This document shows positions 1-7,343 of a stretch of 15,410 nt of DNA, piece by piece. The stretch's first letter is position 1. Every line of letters starts with the position of its first letter. The stretch comes from JAVEYA01 sp034003745. GTDB lineage: Bacteria > Bacillota > Peptococcia > DRI-13 > PHAD01. The position numbers and the translations under genes are program-made. Below the pieces are notes generated by a model. It searched no databases, was not told the origin of the DNA, and saw only the letters and a list, made by a program, of their open reading frames with translations. The stretch is from contig JAVEYA010000052.1 in NCBI GenBank assembly GCA_034003745.1, positions 1-15,410 of the forward strand. Reading direction: 5' to 3'.

Positions 1-2827
1 GGGATTCTCTCCACTCCATGGATAAAACATCATCCGTGAAGTCAGTATCATAGCGCACCCGGTCTTTCTCCGGTATGAACTTAATCAAATCCCGCAGTTT
101 CAGCCGGATGTCCTCATAATCCGCAATACCAGCCCGTTCCAGATAATCATTATGTACGATTTGCTCAATAAGGTCCTGCTGCTGTGCAACGGCTGGAATC
201 GTACCGTATTTTGAAAGCTCCCTTGCTTTGTGAACCACGTCGTTTTTTGCCCTCTTGCTACTTTTCTCAGACAGCATCGCCAGCTCAATCTGATAGATGA
301 GCATATCAAACCGCGCCGCCGCAATGTCATCGCCGGTTGGCAACACCAGGGGAGCAATATGCTCGGCGATTTGCAGCGTATTCTCGTACGTAAGGGTTTC
401 AAAATCCATCTCGGTTAGATATTTATCTATGACGCGCAGGTGCTGCTTGACAGCAAAGTTATCCCTTGGCAAAGCCTTTACCTGTCTTACCAAATCCTGC
501 ACCAACTCTTTGCGGTAGTTTTGTAGTCCCTCGGTTTGGAAGGCAAGCTCTTGAAGCTTGTACACCATTTCCACCTTTGTGTTGAACATACGCTCCTGCA
601 AAGTGACAACGGTTCCAGCTTCTTTACCTTTTGCGTGCAGCCGGAAAAAAATGAAGTTGCCGCACGGGTCAAAGATATAGAATTGCCGCTTGTCTTCGCC
701 ATCAACCAACCCCTCGCAGATCCGGGTACCACGACCGATCATCTGCCAGAACTTCGCCCGACTCATCACTTTTTTGAAAAATACAAGATTGAGAATTTCC
801 GGTACATCAATGCCTGTATCCAGCATATCCACCGAAATGGCAATCTGCGGCAGCTTACTCTTCTCCGAAAAATCATCGATCAGACTTTGGGCGTAGTTGG
901 TATAGTTATCAATTACCCGCGCATAGTGAGCAGGGTAATCAGGAAACTCTTTATTCCACACCTCAAGGATTTTTTCGGCATGGTTGTGGTTTTTGGCAAA
1001 GATAATGGTTTTGCCGATGTTTTCACCGTATTCCACCCGCTGGCCATGCTGCATCAGGGTGTGCAGCGTCTTTCGGATGGTGTCGCTATTAAACAGCCAT
1101 TCGTTCAGGGCACTGGAATCTATGCTTTCCGGCAGATTGCCGTCCTCGTCGGCAAAAGTATTCTCATACTCTTCCTGCTCCTCCGGGGAAAGCTCGTCAT
1201 AGGCAATCCCCTTGGTCATGAATTTCAGCTCGGTCTCAATGGAGATAAAATCAACCAGATATCCGTCTTGCACGGCCTGAGACAACTCGTAGCCATAAGT
1301 AGGTACGCCGCTTTCCAAATCAAAGATGCCATAGGTGTTCTTGTCGATCTCGTCTTTGGGCGTGGCAGTCAACCCCACCAACAGCGCATCAAAATAGGTG
1401 AAGATGTCTTTGTATTTGTTATAGATGCTGCGGTGCGCCTCATCTACAATAATGAGGTCAAAATGTCCCGGCGTAAACAGCCGTTCACCCTTTTCATCGC
1501 GGGTTGCATCGATACAGTTCATCATGGTCTGGTAGGTGGAGAACACCGCACGGGCGTTAGCCTCCTCCTTGCCCTCGGTGAGATTGCATAGCGAGAGGTT
1601 GGGAAGCTGGTTATGAAAGGCTCGCTTGGCTTGCGTCATCAGCGCGTTGCGGTCAGCAAGGAATAGCAGGTTTTTCACCCAGCCGTGGCGGATCAGCACA
1701 TCGGCCAGTGAAATAACCGTGCGGGTCTTTCCGCTGCCGGTCGCCATCACCAGTAGCGCCTTGCGGCGGTTGCGCTCACCGAAAGCATCACATACCGCTT
1801 GTATCGCTTCTTTTTGATAATAGCGGTTGGATATATCATCGTTGATTTTTACCGCCCTGAGCGGTGTGCGGTCACGCATAATATTGAACAGCTTTTCCAA
1901 ATCCCGGTTGGAGTAAATGCCCGAAACTTGCCGCTCCGGGTAATACCTATCGCTCCAGATGCGGGTTTCATAACCATTGGTCATAAATATTATAGGGCGC
2001 TGACCATGCTTCTTTTCCAGAAAATCGGCGTACAGCACCGCCTGCTGGCGGCCTTTTTCTACGCTCACGCTGGTGCGCTTGGCCTCGATAACAGCCAAAG
2101 GCAGACCGTTGTCGCCCAGCAGCACATAGTCAGCAAAGCCTTTGCCTGCTTTATTGGGCATCTCGTCAATCGGATATTCATCCACCCAGTTGGGGCCGCG
2201 CTGCCAGCCCGCATCCTGTAACATCACATCAATGTATGCCTTGCGGGTCTGTGCCTCGGTCATATCCATAGGCTTGATGGTATAGCCCTGCTTAAGCTGC
2301 GCCACGCGTTTTGCGGTAAGCTTCTCTCGTTTTGGGAAGTTCTCGTCCAATAAAGTTTGAAAATTCACTTCTGCCGGAGTTGCTATCGGCGTTCTTGTTT
2401 CAATATCTAACAGCGCCTTATCAAACGGAACCTCTGTATAGTCGATTCCATAGCAATAGGCAACAAAATCTAAAAAACTATGAAGGTTTTGCAGCGCCAG
2501 CACCGCTTGATCGCGGCTAATGCCTTTGGAGTTATGGGTGGCATTGTTGCCGATGCGCCGCAAATAATCCAGCTTAGCGATCATGCCGGAAGGAATCAAG
2601 TCTTTGAAATCTTCAGAACTGATAAGGGTGACCAGCTTGTCCTCATAGGGTTTTACAAGGGAACCGTCCACGCTGTAGACCCACTTAACCGCAAACTCCA
2701 GCGCCGTGCGGCAGGCCGTGGCGCAGAGCGCGGGCGAAATGGGCAGCACACGCTCTGCCGAGATGGCAGCCTCGGCAAAAGGTTCAAATTGCGGGTCTTT
2801 TGTTAGAAAATCAAAGTTTGTGGACAT
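1..2827 (-). CDS. hsdR: Type I restriction enzyme, R subunit (HsdR), 3' end outside window
   Basis: This is the ATP-driven translocase and endonuclease subunit of a type I restriction-modification complex; with HsdM and HsdS it translocates and cleaves unmethylated DNA. I translated the minus strand from ATG 2827 and found 942 codons with no stop before the window edge. Domains seen: an N-terminal DUF4145-like region (about 35-120, with RRIGNNATH); a PD-(D/E)xK nuclease (D233, then E248 and K250 in VIEAKR); an SF2 helicase with Walker A ATGSGKT (362-368), DEAH (462-465) and GLTATP (485-490). The later part matches the EcoEI-type R-subunit layout. A GGAG site lies 8 nt before the ATG. It is the last hsd gene in the window, 17 nt after the Doc-like gene. 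All key catalytic motifs are intact, so it is probably active. The C-terminus is not visible. Confidence 0.96.
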   Translation of the reverse strand, partial: MSTNFDFLTKDPQFEPFAEAAISAERVLPISPALCATACRTALEFAVKWVYSVDGSLVKPYEDKLVTLISSEDFKDLIPSGMIAKLDYLRRIGNNATHNSKGISRDQAVLALQNLHSFLDFVAYCYGIDYTEVPFDKALLDIETRTPIATPAEVNFQTLLDENFPKREKLTAKRVAQLKQGYTIKPMDMTEAQTRKAYIDVMLQDAGWQRGPNWVDEYPIDEMPNKAGKGFADYVLLGDNGLPLAVIEAKRTSVSVEKGRQQAVLYADFLEKKHGQRPIIFMTNGYETRIWSDRYYPERQVSGIYSNRDLEKLFNIMRDRTPLRAVKINDDISNRYYQKEAIQAVCDAFGERNRRKALLVMATGSGKTRTVISLADVLIRHGWVKNLLFLADRNALMTQAKRAFHNQLPNLSLCNLTEGKEEANARAVFSTYQTMMNCIDATRDEKGERLFTPGHFDLIIVDEAHRSIYNKYKDIFTYFDALLVGLTATPKDEIDKNTYGIFDLESGVPTYGYELSQAVQDGYLVDFISIETELKFMTKGIAYDELSPEEQEEYENTFADEDGNLPESIDSSALNEWLFNSDTIRKTLHTLMQHGQRVEYGENIGKTIIFAKNHNHAEKILEVWNKEFPDYPAHYARVIDNYTNYAQSLIDDFSEKSKLPQIAISVDMLDTGIDVPEILNLVFFKKVMSRAKFWQMIGRGTRICEGLVDGEDKRQFYIFDPCGNFIFFRLHAKGKEAGTVVTLQERMFNTKVEMVYKLQELAFQTEGLQNYRKELVQDLVRQVKALPRDNFAVKQHLRVIDKYLTEMDFETLTYENTLQIAEHIAPLVLPTGDDIAAARFDMLIYQIELAMLSEKSSKRAKNDVVHKARELSKYGTIPAVAQQQDLIEQIVHNDYLERAGIADYEDIRLKLRDLIKFIPEKDRVRYDTDFTDDVLSMEWRES

Positions 2828-2844
2828 GGCGGTCACTCCATCTT

Positions 2845-3282
2845 TTAAGAGATTGCACGCAAGATATCAAGTTTCAATTCTTCATCGGTGTCGTATGTAC
2901 TGTTTAATATTGAAGCCATTATTCGCCTCAGCAATTCTTTATCTATCTTTCCGGCAGCAACATGGTAGCTTATATTCTCCATATTTCTAAAAAATGAACT
3001 GGCAATAGCCATATAGCCATTAGATAATAAGAATTGTGCCGATAGAGTTATAGCTAATCGCTTGTTGCCATCTTGAAAACAATGAAATTTACAAGTGCAG
3101 AAGAAAAGGTGTGTCAACTTATCTGCAAAATCGGGATAATAATCATCATTTTGAATGTTTTGCAAAACACTATCTATTCTACCTAAATCAAAATGGCCAG
3201 TCGCTCCGCCGCCACTTTTCTCAATTGTTTTTCTATGAATCTCGCTCGCTTCATCTAACGTGATATAGCACAATTCAAGCAT
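2845..3282 (-). CDS. Doc-type Fic family protein (putative toxin)
   Basis: This is a Fic-fold protein of the Doc (death-on-curing) branch, 145 aa. The signature HCFQDGNKR is at residues 67-75, close to the Doc pattern HxFx(D/N)xNKR; canonical AMPylating Fic proteins instead have HPFxxGNGR. The upstream FDLGRIDSVLQNIQ segment fits the Doc-type N-terminal helix. P1 Doc inactivates EF-Tu by phosphorylation; the same activity here is inference. I chose ATG 3282 because AAAGGAG lies 10 nt upstream of it, whereas the GTG at 3291 has that site only 1 nt away. The ATG starts 1 nt after the RhuM-like stop, so the two are probably coupled. No Phd antitoxin is visible; the adjacent RhuM-like protein is the only candidate partner. 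The gene is AT-rich compared with hsdM: line 3001-3060 has 22 G+C of 60 by hand count. Confidence 0.88.
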   Translation of the reverse strand: MLELCYITLDEASEIHRKTIEKSGGGATGHFDLGRIDSVLQNIQNDDYYPDFADKLTHLFFCTCKFHCFQDGNKRLAITLSAQFLLSNGYMAIASSFFRNMENISYHVAAGKIDKELLRRIMASILNSTYDTDEELKLDILRAIS

Positions 3283-3283
3283 G

Positions 3284-4369
3284 CTATTCACGCTCCTTTA
3301 ACCTTTTCAAAACATTCTCATTCTCGTTCATCAACACATCTAAGTCTGATGTTTGAATCTCTTTGATTTTATCTTTGTTCTCTTGCATCAAACGCTCAAT
3401 TTCATCGCCTTCAGCCCCAAGAAAACGCTCGTATTCAGCACGTTCTAACGGCCGTATATACTCTTCTAATTGCTTATGGAAAGCATCTCGCAGTGCTAAA
3501 TCGCGGCTGGCCATTTTATCCCGCCCACGTGCAATAAGCGGTTTCCAGTGTGGTAGGTTTTCAAAATCCTTAAACAATTCTTGCGTTTCCCAGTTACTTA
3601 GTTTACGGTTTAATGCTATTGATTTTGCTTTGATGGTCTCTGCGAGACCACATTCGTAGGACGCAACTAAATCTAAAATCTCCGAATAAAGGGTGTCTCT
3701 TACTTTATCGTTTTTATGCAACTTCAAAACTTCTCGATATTCGCGGGCCTTTTCTTTGAAAATACTCTGGTAAATCATATCAGTAAAAATTGCATATTTA
3801 AAGTTTCCCATATCAACATAATCGCGTAAAGCATCTGTAAATTCTCTGCGATAATTTTCTTCTTGTAAATATGCTCCAATAAAGTCTTTATCTCTTTGGT
3901 TTATATATTTAGTAGCGCCGCCAGTTTTTTGATTAATTAGGTCAATAACGATATCCAACATAGCTTTGCGTAACACACGTGCATTTTCACTTTCCACAAG
4001 AAGCATTGCCATATTCAGAAATGATCTTATGTCAAACAAAGCGAGCTGTGGTGTTTTGCTGCTGATGTTCCCGACATTAATGTCGGGAACATCAAAGGAC
4101 TTGGTACAATCAATAAAATCCTTCAACCTTTGTCCTCGAAGAATCTCATACCCATTGGAAGTCAACTCATCTGTAAAATCACTGACATATCTTTCAATCG
4201 TTCTTATATCAACATCAAAAAACTGAGCCACCATATTTTTTGAAAACCGATATTTTCCCTCAAACATAATGCCGGAAATATTGGCATTTCTTTGAATCTC
4301 AACAATAGCTGTTTCGTTGTTAAGAATATTTTGACGATCAATTTTTGATGTTGTGAGATCACGTGCCAT
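3284..4369 (-). CDS. RhuM-like DNA-binding protein inside the hsd operon
   Basis: This is a 361-aa soluble protein with no signal peptide or membrane segment. Residues about 40-75 look like a helix-turn-helix (FSKNMVAQFFDVDIRTIERYVSDF), resembling the N-terminus of RhuM-family proteins. A second alpha-helical region (about 110-230, including KYAIFTDMIYQSIF and the RDTLYSEILDL stretch) resembles helical domains of phage antirepressor/DinD-type proteins, but only weakly. The C-terminus (about 290-361) is rich in E, K and L and is probably coiled coil. The start overlaps the hsdS end by 11 nt, with AGAGGA about 9 nt upstream. RhuM domains are known fused to or next to Fic/Doc domains in other bacteria, and here they are separate adjacent genes. 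I infer a regulator or antitoxin for the Doc-like protein. The molecular function is unknown. It contains a perfect 32-bp palindrome and is strongly AT-rich. Confidence 0.8.
   Translation of the reverse strand: MARDLTTSKIDRQNILNNETAIVEIQRNANISGIMFEGKYRFSKNMVAQFFDVDIRTIERYVSDFTDELTSNGYEILRGQRLKDFIDCTKSFDVPDINVGNISSKTPQLALFDIRSFLNMAMLLVESENARVLRKAMLDIVIDLINQKTGGATKYINQRDKDFIGAYLQEENYRREFTDALRDYVDMGNFKYAIFTDMIYQSIFKEKAREYREVLKLHKNDKVRDTLYSEILDLVASYECGLAETIKAKSIALNRKLSNWETQELFKDFENLPHWKPLIARGRDKMASRDLALRDAFHKQLEEYIRPLERAEYERFLGAEGDEIERLMQENKDKIKEIQTSDLDVLMNENENVLKRLKERE
4063..4094. repeat. Perfect 32-bp palindrome inside the RhuM-like gene
   Basis: Each strand reads TGATGTTCCCGACATT followed by its exact reverse complement, with no mismatch. 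In RNA it would form a 14-bp stem with a UUAA loop. On the minus-strand transcript no U-run follows, so it is not an intrinsic terminator. It encodes FDVPDINVGNI (residues 92-102) between the N-terminal helix-turn-helix and the next domain. Possible roles are an operator, an mRNA hairpin affecting downstream doc and hsdR expression, or a palindromic insertion. None is shown by the sequence alone. Confidence 0.97.
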
Positions 4370-5522
4370 AATAATCCATCCTCTTGTTCATGATTGTGTT
4401 AGAATATCTCTCTCCCCGGAAGCATTTCTGCATCAGGGATTTGTAGTTTTGCTCCAGTTTGGCAAGGGATTGCCGAAGAAAGGATTTTTGCGCTTCGACC
4501 TTGTGGACGAAATTGGCGAAAACTGTCTGACTTTCTAAAGGCACATCAATCAACTTTGTTTTATGTACTACATTCCTATTGAGCGTTGGAACACCAGTGC
4601 CATCATAAAATCTTTCAAGTGAAAAATACCCCAGCAAGTATTTAAGATAAACAATATTATTACCATGTGTTTCAACCGAGTATAAAGTAGTGTTTAGCGG
4701 CCAGAAGTCCCCTTTGCAATGGTTGACAATTCCGATTGTTCCGGATCGCCCTGTAATAATGCCGTTTTTTGTTTTGCTTTCAGAATGGAAACCTAAAATA
4801 CCATTAGACCCATATACAGGGATATTTCCTGACAAATCTCTGTTTTGCACAGGTAAGTCGTGTCCCCTCTGTAGCTTTACTACATCAATAAAACACTTTG
4901 TCGGAAAACCCTTCGGGTTCGCCACCGGGTCACCAAACATCTTAATAAACTGCGATTTCACCAGTAAATCCAGCTTATCTATCTGCGCCTTGCGCTTTTC
5001 GATGAGGGCGCTGGCGTGGTCAAGCACATCTGCGATTTGTTGTTGCACCGGCAACGGCGGGAGGGGAATTAGAAGTTTTTTTAACGCAGTAATATTGAAA
5101 CTCGACTGATTAACAGAATCTTTAGTGATATTGGGTAATTGCTTCTTAAAATAATACGAGTTAAAAAAACGATGAGCAAAAACACTACTCAAAACATCTG
5201 AATCAGCTCGCAAGTTCAAGAGATTCATTCCATGAATGATACTCTCATCGTCTTGTTGCACATATAACGCCGTCTTCCCCAAGTGCTTTACACTGTTTAT
5301 GTGAGACATCAAAATATCTCCAGTTTCTAAAACAAAATCTGAATATTGCTCTATCGAATCAATATTTGCATAACCCATTCTATTGCGGTCTATTGAGCCA
5401 TCCGCAATCGTCTCAATTCTTGTTATTGGATATCCAGTTGCATTATCTTCTTGCTTGATACTTGCACCATTGCGTATGTACGGAAAAACTTCCCCTAAAC
5501 ACACATCCTTCCACTTACCCAC
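4359..5522 (-). CDS. hsdS: Type I restriction-modification specificity subunit (HsdS)
   Basis: This subunit sets the DNA target of the type I complex and is needed for both methylation and restriction. It has two target-recognition domains: the first from the N-terminus to about residue 165, the second about 200-335. They are separated by a conserved segment (IPLPPLPVQQQIADVLDHAS, then IEKRKAQIDKLDLLVKSQF) that forms one of the two spacer helices. The second spacer helix is near the C-terminus (QKSFLRQSLAKLEQNYKSLMQKCF). I chose GTG 5522 because GGAGGAG sits 7 nt upstream; a TTG 24 nt further upstream has no such site. The start overlaps the hsdM stop by 8 nt (GTGGGTAA), which implies coupled translation. 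Length (387 aa) is normal for a two-TRD HsdS, so it should recognise a bipartite asymmetric site. The target itself cannot be read from the sequence. Confidence 0.95.
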   Translation of the reverse strand: MGKWKDVCLGEVFPYIRNGASIKQEDNATGYPITRIETIADGSIDRNRMGYANIDSIEQYSDFVLETGDILMSHINSVKHLGKTALYVQQDDESIIHGMNLLNLRADSDVLSSVFAHRFFNSYYFKKQLPNITKDSVNQSSFNITALKKLLIPLPPLPVQQQIADVLDHASALIEKRKAQIDKLDLLVKSQFIKMFGDPVANPKGFPTKCFIDVVKLQRGHDLPVQNRDLSGNIPVYGSNGILGFHSESKTKNGIITGRSGTIGIVNHCKGDFWPLNTTLYSVETHGNNIVYLKYLLGYFSLERFYDGTGVPTLNRNVVHKTKLIDVPLESQTVFANFVHKVEAQKSFLRQSLAKLEQNYKSLMQKCFRGERYSNTIMNKRMDYYGT

Positions 5523-6987
5523 GCAGCAACTCCTCCAGTTCTGCAAGGCCTGCGGTAATCTCCATCTCCAGCTCGTTGATCTCGGTCATAATCTCCAGTG
5601 GATGGGGGTACTCCTCCTCCACATACGCGCTCTGCTTATACTTATTGATCGATAAATCGTAGTCGTTGCCCACAATCTCAGCTTTGGGTACAAGAAAACT
5701 CTGCTCGGTGCGTACCCGCGCTTCTTCATCTTTCAGCGCATGAAAGCGGGCAATGATATCCGGGATATCGCTGCTGCCAAGAGCGGTGCGCTTATCGTCT
5801 AGGCTGTAACCATCGCTCTGCATATCATAGAACCATACCTTGTCGGTGCCGCCCGCGCCGGTCTTGGTGAACACAATCACAGCGGTGCTCACCCCGGCAT
5901 AGGGCTTGAACACGCCGGAGGGCATGGAGATGATGGCCTCCAGCCGGTGGTTCTCCACAATCTCCCTACGGATATCCCTGTGCGCCGTGGAGGAACCGAA
6001 CAGCACGCCGTCGGGTACAATGGACGCGCAGCGCCCGCCGTTTTTCAGCATCCTGAGAAACAGCGCCAGAAACAGCAGCTCGGTCTTTTTAGTCTTGGTA
6101 ACTTTCGCGAGGTCGGTGGAAACGATGTCATAGTCGAGACTGCCTTTAAAAGGTGGATTGGTTAGTATTTTTGTGTATTTGCCCGTGTCTGTGTTCTGAT
6201 CAGACAGACTGTCCTTATATTCGATATGCGGGTTGGTGATGCCATGGGTCATCATGTTCATGGCGCCGATGCGCAGCATGGTTCTGTCCATGTCGTAACC
6301 AGTGAACATGGTGCTGTCATAATGAGCCTTGGCGGCCTTGTTATAGAAAATCTCCTCAAGATAGTGTTCTTTCAGATATTCGCCTGCCGATACCAGAAAG
6401 CCGCTGGTGCCGCAGGCCGGGTCGCAAATCGTGTCGCCCGGCTGTAAATCCAACAGCTCCACCATCATGCGGATGATGTGGCGCGGCGTGCGGAACTGGC
6501 CGTTGGTACCCGCCGTGGAGAGCTTACTGAGCATGTATTCGTACAAATCGCCCCGTGCGTCCTGCTTATCCCGCATGGTTTCGATTAGGGCGTACATATC
6601 GTCCAGCGCCGTCACAAGCTTTTCTAAAAGCTGAGGTGTGGGTACTTTGAAAATTGCATCAGCCATGTATTTGGCATAGGTTCCGCTGTTGCCGTTGAGT
6701 TTTTTTATAAACGGGAACACTTCCCCCTGCATAGTCTGATACATGGCTTCGGCAGGCTTGTCCTGCAGGACAGACCATTTCAAGTATTCTTTTCCGGCAA
6801 ACATACTGGTGTAAGGGATGCCAAGCATCCCGCTTTCTTTTTGGCGGGTGTTGTCGGTCTGGTCGAGATCGCGAATAAACATGAGATATGTAATTTGCTC
6901 AATAACGTCCAGCGGGTTTGTTAGGCCGCCCGTCCAGAACATCTCCCACAGCTTGTCAACTCTATTTTTAAGCTCGCCTGTAATCAT
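5515..6987 (-). CDS. hsdM: Type I restriction-modification DNA methyltransferase (HsdM)
   Basis: This is an N6-adenine methyltransferase using S-adenosylmethionine; two copies join one HsdS to form the modification enzyme. The 490-aa protein has an N-terminal HsdM helical domain (about 1-130), QFRTPRHI at 164-171, the SAM-binding motif DPACGTSGF at 189-197, and the catalytic motif NPPF at 277-280. All are intact. The ATG has GAGGGAG 7 nt upstream, and that site overlaps the end of the preceding 60-aa gene. It is the most GC-rich of the hsd genes checked: line 6001-6060 has 37 G+C of 60 by hand count, unlike the downstream RhuM/Doc genes. Length and motifs are typical, so it is almost certainly functional. 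Confidence 0.97.
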   Translation of the reverse strand: MITGELKNRVDKLWEMFWTGGLTNPLDVIEQITYLMFIRDLDQTDNTRQKESGMLGIPYTSMFAGKEYLKWSVLQDKPAEAMYQTMQGEVFPFIKKLNGNSGTYAKYMADAIFKVPTPQLLEKLVTALDDMYALIETMRDKQDARGDLYEYMLSKLSTAGTNGQFRTPRHIIRMMVELLDLQPGDTICDPACGTSGFLVSAGEYLKEHYLEEIFYNKAAKAHYDSTMFTGYDMDRTMLRIGAMNMMTHGITNPHIEYKDSLSDQNTDTGKYTKILTNPPFKGSLDYDIVSTDLAKVTKTKKTELLFLALFLRMLKNGGRCASIVPDGVLFGSSTAHRDIRREIVENHRLEAIISMPSGVFKPYAGVSTAVIVFTKTGAGGTDKVWFYDMQSDGYSLDDKRTALGSSDIPDIIARFHALKDEEARVRTEQSFLVPKAEIVGNDYDLSINKYKQSAYVEEEYPHPLEIMTEINELEMEITAGLAELEELLRG

Positions 6988-6999
6988 GCGCGTACTCCC

Positions 7000-7182
7000 T
7001 CAATTACTGGTTTTATTTTTATCACTGCGTCCATCTTTGGGCTTTTTTGCATCAGAAGGAATCATCCACGCATGTCCAAAACGAACCGCTCCGGGTATGC
7101 GTCCGTTGGAGCAAAGCAGTTGAACCTGCCGGGGAGTGATACCCCATTTTTCCGCAGCTTCTTTTGTTGTCATTCCATTCAT
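7000..7182 (-). CDS. Small helix-turn-helix protein, first gene of the hsd operon
   Basis: This is a 60-aa protein with an excisionase/MerR-like helix-turn-helix (TTKEAAEKWGITPRQVQLLC, residues 5-24, followed by GRIPGAVRFGHAWMIP) and a basic, lysine-rich tail. AAGGAG lies 9 nt before ATG 7182. An in-frame ATG three codons later is possible but less well placed. The stop lies 12 nt before hsdM, and the hsdM ribosome binding site overlaps this gene's end, so the two are co-transcribed. Small proteins of this kind are common upstream of type I hsdM genes in Bacillota. I infer a controller of the operon, by analogy with the C proteins of type II systems, but a phage-derived excisionase remnant is an alternative. 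Confidence 0.85.
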   Translation of the reverse strand: MNGMTTKEAAEKWGITPRQVQLLCSNGRIPGAVRFGHAWMIPSDAKKPKDGRSDKNKTSN

Positions 7183-7219
7183 TTTGAAAATCTCCTTGGA
7201 AAGATGTTACATTTCTTTT

Positions 7220-7248
7220 ATTGTATCGTGGAAACGAAACATACACAA
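7220..7248 (-). promoter_or_regulatory. Putative hsd operon promoter
   Basis: On the minus strand, TTGTGT (7243-7248) and TACAAT (7220-7225) are separated by exactly 17 nt. The -10 is one base from consensus; the -35 matches only at TTG. It lies between the guaA terminator and the 60-aa gene and predicts a short leader of about 30 nt. This is the best match in the 161-bp gap, but it is not proven. Confidence 0.5.
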
Positions 7249-7293
7249 CCAGATAATTAATAATAGACTAACCTTACTATCATCAAACGGCAT

Positions 7294-7336
7294 AAAAATT
7301 CCCCGAAAGCCTCGATAAATCAAGGCCTTCGGGGAA
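7294..7336 (-). terminator. Intrinsic terminator after guaA
   Basis: Arms 7299-7312 and 7323-7336 pair over 14 positions with one G:U in the minus-strand RNA, around a 10-nt loop. The stem is followed in the minus direction by UUUUU (7294-7298). The stem begins about 8 nt after the guaA stop codon. It separates the purine operon from the hsd operon. Confidence 0.93.
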
Positions 7337-7343
7337 CTAATTT

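Noticed and set aside
536..1591. Long plus-strand open frame (351 codons) opposite hsdR
   Set aside because: It is antisense to a continuous, motif-rich hsdR frame, has no ribosome binding site of note and encodes no recognisable protein. It is a by-product of the GC-rich codons of hsdR.
3289..3291. GTG start for the Doc-like gene
   Set aside because: The ribosome binding site AAAGGAG would be only 1 nt away. ATG 3282 has a 10-nt spacing and follows the preceding stop by 1 nt.
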